Assembly: GCF_000482485.1 (NCBI RefSeq)
Contig: NZ_AXVK01000001.1
Span: forward strand, 606,978 to 670,977
Direction: 5' to 3'
DNA: 64,000 bases
Source: Paucisalibacillus globulus DSM 18846
Lineage (GTDB): Bacteria > Bacillota > Bacilli > Bacillales > Amphibacillaceae
A program made the translations under genes and the position numbers. The notes below the pieces were generated by a model, which did no database searches, was not told where the DNA came from, and worked only from the letters and a program-made list of their open reading frames with translations. Shown piece by piece: positions 58,151 to 64,000 of this stretch. Every line of letters starts with the position of its first letter. Positions within the stretch are counted from its first letter, which is position 1.

Positions 58151-59394
58151 TGAAACAAATGAATGCGGAAATAATTGCTGTTGGAACCGAGCTTCTTCTT
58201 GGCCAAATCGCTAATACCAATGCACAGTGGATATCAGAACAACTTGCTATTAACGGTATCAATGTCTTTTATCACGGAGTAGTAGGGGATAATTTAACAC
58301 GTGTAAAGGATATGTTTGAAATCGCAGGGGAAAGATCCGATGTTGTAATAGTTACCGGAGGATTAGGCCCAACAGATGATGATTTAACTCGAGAAGCTTT
58401 TCAGTTTATTAGTGGACTCAAAATGATTGAACATAAGCCTTCGATGGATTATATAGAAGCTTATTTTAATAAAATAAATTCAATTATGACGCCTAATAAT
58501 CGAAAACAAGCGAGAGTGTTTGAAGGTGCGACAGTAATTAATAATACTGTTGGTATGGCACCTGGAATGATTATTCACTATAATGACACTACTTGGGTGT
58601 TCTTGCCGGGAGTGCCACGTGAGATGAAGTCCATGATGCTGGATGGTGTTTTACCATATTTAAATAAAACGTTTAAACAAGATGAGGTAATTAAATCATA
58701 TGTTCTTCGCTTTATTGGGATTGGCGAATCACAATTAGAACACGAATTAAAAGAAATTATTAATAAACAACAAAATCCGACCATTGCACCGTTAGCTCAA
58801 AACAATGGTGTTGTCATCCGATTAACTGCTAAAGCAAAATCAGAAGAGAGTGCTTTTCAATTACTAAATCAAGCTAGAGATACTATTTTAGCAATTGTTG
58901 GTAACTATTATTATGGTACAAACGAGGAAACGCTAGAACAGGTAATCATTTCAAAGCTGAAAGACAAGCAGCTTATGATTGCATCTGCTGAGAGTCTTAC
59001 TGGCGGAAAGTTTATTGAAAAACTAATATCCGTTCCAGGCGCTTCCGAAGTGACCAGGGGGTCAATAGTTTGCTATGACACTTCTGTAAAACGAGATGTA
59101 TTAAAAATTTCTGATGAAATGTTACAGTCAAAAGGTACAATTAGTAGTGAGTGTGCACTGGAAATGTCAAAGAATGTTGCGACATTGTTAAATGCTTCTA
59201 TAGGAATTAGTTTTACAGGGCTTGCTGGACCCGAGCCGTTAGAAGGGAAACCTGTAGGAACTGTTTATATCTCTGTTTATATTAAAAATACTAAACATAT
59301 TGTTCAAAAGTTTGAATTTAGCGGAACTAGGGATGGTATTCGTCATCGAGCAGTATTAAAGGGTTACGAAATTTTACTAAATCTATTAAAATAA
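58150..59394 (+). CDS. cinA: CinA, competence/damage-inducible protein (NMN deamidase-type)
   Basis: A 414-residue protein with an N-terminal MoaB/CinA domain (AEIIAVGTELLLGQIANTNA, VTGGLGPTDDDLTREA, LPGVPREMKSM) and a C-terminal CinA domain (IASAESLTGGKFIEKLI, SFTGLAGPEPLEGKPVGTV). In several bacteria the C-terminal domain deamidates NMN; in B. subtilis cinA and recA are linked in competence. ATG at 58150 is used; ATG at 58159 is possible. Located before recA as usual. Confidence 0.94.
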   Translation: MKQMNAEIIAVGTELLLGQIANTNAQWISEQLAINGINVFYHGVVGDNLTRVKDMFEIAGERSDVVIVTGGLGPTDDDLTREAFQFISGLKMIEHKPSMDYIEAYFNKINSIMTPNNRKQARVFEGATVINNTVGMAPGMIIHYNDTTWVFLPGVPREMKSMMLDGVLPYLNKTFKQDEVIKSYVLRFIGIGESQLEHELKEIINKQQNPTIAPLAQNNGVVIRLTAKAKSEESAFQLLNQARDTILAIVGNYYYGTNEETLEQVIISKLKDKQLMIASAESLTGGKFIEKLISVPGASEVTRGSIVCYDTSVKRDVLKISDEMLQSKGTISSECALEMSKNVATLLNASIGISFTGLAGPEPLEGKPVGTVYISVYIKNTKHIVQKFEFSGTRDGIRHRAVLKGYEILLNLLK

Positions 59395-59420
59395 GTAAAT
59401 ATAAGGATTAAATTTGCGTG

Positions 59421-59465
59421 AAATTCGATTATGGGAATATATTCTTCCTTATAATCGAATTTTAT
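59421..59465 (+). terminator. Terminator between cinA and recA
   Basis: AAATTCGATTAT (59421-59432) pairs with ATAATCGAATTT (59451-59462), followed by TTATT. It separates recA from pgsA-cinA transcription. Confidence 0.8.
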
Positions 59466-59488
59466 TTTGAAAACACCTTGAAAAACAT

Positions 59489-59504
59489 GAGAACGTTTAT
59501 TCGT
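59489..59504 (+). promoter_or_regulatory. LexA (DinR)-like box before recA
   Basis: GAAC-N4-ATTC within GAGAACGTTTATTCGT differs by one base from the Bacillus SOS box core GAAC-N4-GTTC and lies just before the recA -35. recA is the classic SOS gene in Bacilli. Confidence 0.55.
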
Positions 59505-59511
59505 TTTTTGC

Positions 59512-59540
59512 TTGGCAAAAAGGAAAAAACAATGTATGAT
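59512..59540 (+). promoter_or_regulatory. recA promoter
   Basis: TTGGCA (59512-59517) and TATGAT (59535-59540) are 17 bp apart with TG directly before the -10. A strong sigma-A-type promoter. Confidence 0.7.
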
Positions 59541-59570
59541 AGATATAGTTAATTTAAGGAGGTAGTTTCG

Positions 59571-60611
59571 TTGAGTGATAGAAAACAAGCATTAGATATG
59601 GCTTTGAAACAAATAGAGAAACAATTTGGTAAAGGTTCTATTATGAAATTAGGCGAACAAGCGGGACAAAAATTAGCAACGACATCTAGTGGTTCCTTAT
59701 CATTGGATATTGCATTAGGTATTGGTGGTTATCCAAAAGGTAGAATTATTGAAATTTATGGTCCTGAATCCTCAGGTAAGACGACTGTTGCTCTTCACGC
59801 GATCGCAGAAGCTCAGGCACAAGGTGGGCAAGCAGCATTTATCGATGCAGAGCATGCGCTGGATCCCACTTATGCTAGAGCATTAGGTGTTAATATTGAT
59901 GAACTTCTATTATCCCAACCGGATACAGGTGAACAAGCCTTGGAAATCGCAGAAGCCTTAGTACGTAGTGGAGCGGTTGATATCGTGGTAGTTGACTCTG
60001 TTGCTGCATTAGTTCCAAAAGCGGAAATTGAAGGTGAAATGGGAGATTCACACATGGGTCTACAAGCTAGACTTATGTCACAAGCACTTAGAAAACTTTC
60101 TGGTGCAATTAATAAATCAAAAACTACTGCTATTTTTATTAACCAAGTTCGTGAAAAAATTGGTGTAATGTTTGGAAATCCAGAAACGACTCCTGGTGGA
60201 CGTGCACTTAAATTCTATTCATCTGTACGACTTGAGGTTCGTCGTGCTGAAACCTTAAAACAAGGAAATGAAATGGTCGGAAACAGAGCCAAAATTAAAG
60301 TTGTTAAAAATAAAGTTGCTCCTCCATTTAAAACTGCAGAAGTTGACATTATGTATGGAGAAGGTATTTCTATTGAAGGTGAAATACTAGATATTGGTTC
60401 TGATCTTGATATCGTCCAAAAGAGCGGTGCATGGTATGCGTATCAAGGCGAAAGACTAGGGCAAGGAAGAGAGAATGCCAAACAGTTCTTGAAAGAAAAT
60501 AAAGACATTATGGGTGAAATTCATCAAGCAGTACGTGATCATTATCAATTAGATGAAGCCGTTGAAGTTCGTAATGATGAAGAAGCAACACAAGAAACAC
60601 TTGATGTATAA
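59571..60611 (+). CDS. recA: RecA recombinase
   Basis: RecA forms filaments on single-stranded DNA, promotes strand exchange and induces LexA self-cleavage. The 346-residue product has Walker [10 protein letters not shown] near residue 64, [11 protein letters not shown], the loop L1/L2 region ([40 protein letters not shown]) and a normal acidic C-terminus. The start is TTG at 59571 after AAGGAGG, which gives the conserved [20 protein letters not shown] start. Confidence 0.99.
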   Translation: MSDRKQALDMALKQIEKQFGKGSIMKLGEQAGQKLATTSSGSLSLDIALGIGGYPKGRIIEIYGPESSGKTTVALHAIAEAQAQGGQAAFIDAEHALDPTYARALGVNIDELLLSQPDTGEQALEIAEALVRSGAVDIVVVDSVAALVPKAEIEGEMGDSHMGLQARLMSQALRKLSGAINKSKTTAIFINQVREKIGVMFGNPETTPGGRALKFYSSVRLEVRRAETLKQGNEMVGNRAKIKVVKNKVAPPFKTAEVDIMYGEGISIEGEILDIGSDLDIVQKSGAWYAYQGERLGQGRENAKQFLKENKDIMGEIHQAVRDHYQLDEAVEVRNDEEATQETLDV

Positions 60612-60617
60612 TAATTT

Positions 60618-60675
60618 AAGGGGTGTATCCAAATTACAGCTTTATTACAGTTGTAATAGGGGGTACACCCTTTCT
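60618..60675 (+). terminator. Terminator after recA
   Basis: AAGGGGTGTATCC pairs with GGGTACACCCTT, with an inner ATTACA/TGTAAT pair, then TCTG. A long, somewhat imperfect hairpin. Confidence 0.7.
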
Positions 60676-60720
60676 GTTATAATAATTTCAGAAAACTAAT
60701 ATTATTTTTTTGTCGATTCC

Positions 60721-60749
60721 TTGACATTATTTTTACGTAAAGATAAAAT
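60721..60749 (+). promoter_or_regulatory. Promoter for rny
   Basis: A perfect TTGACA (60721-60726) and TAAAAT (60744-60749) are 17 bp apart. A second -10-like TGTATAAT is at 60755-60762. The leader to the GTG start would be about 115 nt. Confidence 0.65.
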
Positions 60750-60871
60750 TAACTTGTATAATTTTATAATTTTATTATACGCAGTATAAATTATTCATTG
60801 AGTATGGTACACACCGACAATTTAAATGAATGAACGAATCAAACAATTTTATAGCAAGAGGAGGTGAAAAC

Positions 60872-62440
60872 GTGGAAATTTCTTATTTATTCATCTCCAT
60901 TTTGCTTATCGTAACCCTTATAGTCGGTTTGTTTGTTGGTTATCTGATTCGTAAATCTATTGCGGAAGCTAAAATTTCTAGTGCTGAAAATTTAGCAAAG
61001 CAAATAGTTGAAGAGGCACGTCGAAATGCAGATGCCGCTAAAAAAGAGGCGCTTCTTGAGGCGAAGGATGAAAATCATAAGCTTCGCCAGCAGACAGAGC
61101 AAGAATTACGTGAACGTCGTTCTGAAGTACAAAAGCAAGAAAATCGCCTGATGCAAAGAGAAGAAAATCTGGATAGAAAAAGTGAAACATTAGATAAGCG
61201 AGATATCATGCTAGAAAAACGTGAACAATCGCTTACAGAAAAACAACAACAAATTGAAGAAATGGAAAGCAAAGTGGAATCAATGCTACAAGAGCAGCAA
61301 ACTGAGCTTGAACGCATTTCTGGTTATACTACTGATCAGGCAAGAAGTATCATTTTAGAACGCCTTGAAAAGGAATTAGCACATGAATCAGCGATTATGA
61401 TTAAAGAAGCTGAAAATCGCTCTAAGGAAGAGGCAGATAAGAAAGCAAAAAGTATTTTGTCTCTTGCTTTACAACGTTGTGCTGCGGACCACGTTGCTGA
61501 AACTACCGTATCTGTTGTAAATCTTCCAAATGATGAAATGAAAGGTCGTATTATTGGTCGTGAAGGTCGAAACATTCGTACATTAGAAACATTAACCGGA
61601 ATCGATTTAATCATTGACGATACACCAGAAGCTGTCATATTATCTGGTTTTGACCCAATTCGTAGAGAAACAGCTCGTATTGCTCTAGAAAAACTAGTAC
61701 AAGATGGCAGAATTCACCCAGCAAGAATCGAAGAAATGGTGGATAAAGCTCGACGTGAAGTTGATGAGTATATACGAGAAGTTGGAGAAGAAACAACATT
61801 TGAAGTTGGTGTACACGGTCTACATCCTGATCTTATCAAAATACTTGGTCGTCTAAAATATCGTACAAGCTATGGTCAAAATGTATTGAAGCACTCAACA
61901 GAAGTTGCATATTTATCAGGATTGCTTGCTGCTGAATTAGGTGAAGATGTAAGATTAGCTAGAAGAGCTGGATTACTACATGATATTGGTAAAGCAATCG
62001 ATCATGAAGTAGAAGGTAGCCACGTTGAAATCGGTAAAGAGCTAGCGATGAAATACAAAGAACACGATGTAGTCATTAATGCAATTGCTTCACACCATGG
62101 TGATGAAGAACCTACTTCCGTCATTTCTGTTCTAGTTGCCGCCGCAGATGCGTTATCTGCTGCTCGCCCTGGAGCTCGAAGTGAAACATTGGAAAACTAC
62201 ATCAAGCGTTTAGAAAAGCTTGAAGAAATCTCCGAATCATTTGCAGGTGTTGAAAAATCATTTGCAATTCAAGCCGGAAGAGAGATTCGTATTATGGTGA
62301 AGCCAGATGAAATAGATGATATTGATTCTGCACGGGTTGCACGTGATATACGTAAACGTATTGAAAGCGAACTTGATTATCCAGGTCATATTAAAGTGAC
62401 CGTTATTCGTGAAACAAGAGCAGTTGAATATGCAAAATAA
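60872..62440 (+). CDS. rny: RNase Y
   Basis: RNase Y is the membrane-anchored endoribonuclease that starts mRNA decay in Bacilli. The 522-residue product has one N-terminal membrane segment (about residues 2-24), a long charged coiled coil (to about 200), a KH domain ([19 protein letters not shown]), and an HD domain ([24 protein letters not shown]). The start is GTG at 60872 after AGAGGAGGTGA; a longer in-frame start at 60830 would add hydrophilic residues before the anchor and is unlikely. Confidence 0.97.
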   Translation: MEISYLFISILLIVTLIVGLFVGYLIRKSIAEAKISSAENLAKQIVEEARRNADAAKKEALLEAKDENHKLRQQTEQELRERRSEVQKQENRLMQREENLDRKSETLDKRDIMLEKREQSLTEKQQQIEEMESKVESMLQEQQTELERISGYTTDQARSIILERLEKELAHESAIMIKEAENRSKEEADKKAKSILSLALQRCAADHVAETTVSVVNLPNDEMKGRIIGREGRNIRTLETLTGIDLIIDDTPEAVILSGFDPIRRETARIALEKLVQDGRIHPARIEEMVDKARREVDEYIREVGEETTFEVGVHGLHPDLIKILGRLKYRTSYGQNVLKHSTEVAYLSGLLAAELGEDVRLARRAGLLHDIGKAIDHEVEGSHVEIGKELAMKYKEHDVVINAIASHHGDEEPTSVISVLVAAADALSAARPGARSETLENYIKRLEKLEEISESFAGVEKSFAIQAGREIRIMVKPDEIDDIDSARVARDIRKRIESELDYPGHIKVTVIRETRAVEYAK

Positions 62441-62450
62441 ATAAAACTGC

Positions 62451-62486
62451 AAAAGTGGGGGATAATACCTCCACTTTTTATTTTTT
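62451..62486 (+). terminator. Terminator after rny
   Basis: AAAAGTGGGG pairs with CCTCCACTTTT (small bulge) and is followed by TATTTTTT. Confidence 0.78.
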
Positions 62487-62646
62487 GTACAGTATGGAAA
62501 GCGTAAATAATTTCCATAGTTTTGTTAAACTAGCATATTCTAGGATTAAACGAATGACATTTTTCTAAGATAACTTTTGACTTTAGATAGAGGATATGGA
62601 AAACTTGAAATAATTACTTACATGATAACGATAGGATGATTAAAAA

Positions 62647-63444
62647 GTGAAGATATTATTCATTGGTGATGTATTCGGTTCACCCGGAAGAGATATGGTA
62701 CAGGAATATTTACCTAAATTAAAAGAAAAGTATAGACCCAATGTAGTAATTATTAATGGGGAAAATGCCGCTTCTGGAAAAGGAATTACAGAAAAAATTT
62801 ATAAACAATTTATGGAGTGGGGAGCACATATAATAACTATGGGAAACCACACCTGGGATAAAAAAGATATATTTGAGTTTATAGATGACGCCAAGAATTT
62901 AATAAGACCGGCAAACTTTCCGCAAGGTACACCTGGAAAAGGAATTACGTATCTCAATATGAACGGAAAAGAAATAGCCATTCTAAATTTACAAGGGCGT
63001 ACATTTTTACCTGCTATTGATGATCCATTTAGAAAAGTTGATGAATTAATTGAACAAGCAAAGAAAAGAACGAACATTATTTTTCTGGATTTTCATGCGG
63101 AAGCAACAAGTGAAAAACAAGCAATGGGCTGGTATGTTGATGGTAGAGTAAGTGCTGTTGTTGGTACACACACTCATACTCAAACAGCAGATAATCGGAT
63201 ATTACCAAGTGGTACGGCGTATATTACGGATGTAGGGATGACCGGTCCATACGATGGGATATTAGGAGTCGAGAAAGATGTTGTTATAAAGAGATTTTTA
63301 ACTAGTCTACCAGTTCGTTTTGAACCCGATACGACGGGCCGTAATCAACTCAATGGTGTATTAATTGATATTAGTGATGAAGATGGTAAAGCGAACAAAA
63401 TTGAAAGAATAATGATAAATGAGGATAACCCTTTCTTCTCTTAA
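62647..63444 (+). CDS. ymdB: YmdB, metallophosphoesterase
   Basis: A 265-residue calcineurin-like phosphoesterase, active in B. subtilis on 2',3'-cyclic nucleotides and needed for biofilm gene expression. Metal ligands are visible at the expected positions: Asp8 (FIGDVFGSPG), Glu39 and Asn40 (NGENAASGKG), Asn67 and His68 (MGNHTWD), then FLDFHAE and VVGTHTHTQT. The start is GTG at 62647 with only a weak upstream AGGAT. It follows rny, as in B. subtilis. Confidence 0.95.
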   Translation: MKILFIGDVFGSPGRDMVQEYLPKLKEKYRPNVVIINGENAASGKGITEKIYKQFMEWGAHIITMGNHTWDKKDIFEFIDDAKNLIRPANFPQGTPGKGITYLNMNGKEIAILNLQGRTFLPAIDDPFRKVDELIEQAKKRTNIIFLDFHAEATSEKQAMGWYVDGRVSAVVGTHTHTQTADNRILPSGTAYITDVGMTGPYDGILGVEKDVVIKRFLTSLPVRFEPDTTGRNQLNGVLIDISDEDGKANKIERIMINEDNPFFS

Positions 63445-63565
63445 GCCAAGTTGAATTGGTAATTTGAATTTTGCAAATCTTTGATGCATAATATGGTTAT
63501 AAGCTAACGTCTCCAAGAATATAGTATCAGTAGAACTATAATAGGAAATGAAGGAGGTACTAGTA

Positions 63566-63826
63566 ATGGACATATTAAAAGTCTCAGCAAAATCAAATCC
63601 AAATTCAGTAGCGGGAGCACTTGCGAATGTATTACGTGAACGTGGCACAGCGGAAATCCAGGCTATTGGCGCTGGAGCTTTAAACCAGGCCGTAAAAGCA
63701 GTTGCAATCGCACGAGGGTTTGTAGCACCAAGTGGAGTAGATTTAATTTGTATTCCGGCCTTTACGGATATTATGATTGACAATGAAGAGAGGACAGCAA
63801 TTAAACTAATTGTAGAGCCTAGGTAA
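63566..63826 (+). CDS. spoVS: Stage V sporulation protein S
   Basis: SpoVS is an 86-residue Alba-like protein required for normal septation and coat assembly during sporulation. The sequence MDILKVSAKSNPNSVAGALANVLRERG is the family start, followed by EIQAIGAGALNQAVKAVAIARG. The length is exactly that of B. subtilis SpoVS. ATG at 63566 follows AAGGAGG; an in-frame ATG at 63548 lies before that site. I did not find a clear sigma-H promoter upstream. Confidence 0.97.
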   Translation: MDILKVSAKSNPNSVAGALANVLRERGTAEIQAIGAGALNQAVKAVAIARGFVAPSGVDLICIPAFTDIMIDNEERTAIKLIVEPR

Positions 63827-63842
63827 TGGATTTAACTTACAT

Positions 63843-63875
63843 AGTGTTGCGTATAAAAGCGCAGCACTTTTTTAT
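63843..63875 (+). terminator. Terminator after spoVS
   Basis: AGTGTTGCG pairs with CGCAGCACT (one G-U pair), followed by TTTTTT. Confidence 0.85.
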
Positions 63876-63890
63876 TTGGCTCTTTTTGTA

Positions 63891-64000
63891 CAGTTTGTTG
63901 CTATTTTTGTATAAACTGCGCGGTAAATACTGTATATTGCCGTTCGAATTTAATGAATGGAGTGGATGAACTGCTATGCTACCGCTCCGGCAGAATACTC
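63891..64000 (+). repeat. Large palindromic intergenic repeat, copy 3 (left end only)
   Basis: The left end of a third copy, cut by the window edge, in the same orientation as copies 1 and 2. It shows TATAAACTGCGCGGT (one base different from the core), then GATGAACTGCTAT (nearly as in copy 2) and CCGCTCCGGCAGAATACTC, the start of the left unit, identical to copies 1 and 2. Its length and right end cannot be judged. Confidence 0.8.

Noticed and set aside
63445..63565. Sigma-H promoter before spoVS
   Set aside because: GAATAT occurs near 63517, but there is no AGGA-type -35 at the right distance, so I do not list it.
1..64000. CRISPR array, tRNA or rRNA genes, prophage or genomic island
   Set aside because: No regularly spaced direct repeats, cloverleaf-like sequences, rRNA segments, integrase or phage genes were seen; gene order is that of a conserved housekeeping block.

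Overview
This window is a continuous stretch of an AT-rich, low-GC Gram-positive chromosome. Gene order closely follows the Bacillus subtilis block flhA-che-sigD-swrB-rpsB ... recA-rny-ymdB-spoVS. Dipicolinate synthase genes, spoVS and a SpoIIIE/FtsK translocase point to an endospore former; the flagellar and chemotaxis genes point to a motile one. The best placement is family Bacillaceae, probably near Oceanobacillus/Virgibacillus; the genus is a guess from overall protein character. All 60 genes I support are on the + strand. I see no tRNA, rRNA, CRISPR array, transposase or prophage gene.

Layout. (1) 1-10726: the end of the fla/che operon (flhA end, flhF, flhG, cheB, cheA, cheW, cheC, cheD, sigD), then a FapA/DUF342 protein, a small Gln-rich unknown and a SwrB-like membrane protein. 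(2) 10885-17342: rpsB, tsf, pyrH, frr, uppS, cdsA, rseP. (3) 17672-23154: polC and a stressosome RsbR-like protein. (4) 23453-30589: rimP, nusA, rnpM, ylxQ, infB, ylxP, rbfA, truB, ribF. (5) 31385-36266: rpsO, pnp, ylxY, mlpA. (6) 36866-42041: ymxH, dpaA-dpaB, asd, dapG, dapA, which join diaminopimelate/lysine synthesis to spore dipicolinate. (7) 42389-51721: tepA, ylzJ, ftsK/spoIIIE, then a GntR regulator and a nucleoside ABC transporter. (8) 51921-63826: ymfF, ymfH, ymfI, ymfJ, ymfK, rodZ, pgsA, cinA, recA, rny, ymdB, spoVS.

Departures from the B. subtilis plan: dxr is absent between cdsA and rseP, proS is absent between rseP and polC, rnjB is absent between dapA and tepA, an RsbR-like gene sits between polC and rimP, and two extra genes sit between sigD and swrB.

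The most unusual sequence is non-coding. A GC-rich, nearly palindromic repeat occurs after ribF (30623-31170), after mlpA (36302-36748) and, cut by the window edge, after spoVS (from about 63891). Each complete copy is two diverged units facing each other inside about 30-bp terminal inverted repeats that share the core AAACTGTGCGGT. Copy 1 is longer than copy 2 by about 60 bp in each arm, and the two extra segments are complementary to each other, so the palindrome is kept. Other regulatory signals include a sigma-K-like promoter before dpaA, a LexA-like box and strong promoter before recA, a 14-bp perfect inverted repeat flanking the gntR promoter, and a promoter followed by two hairpins before rimP-nusA-infB. 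Overall this is a conserved housekeeping region; I found no clearly new protein system.
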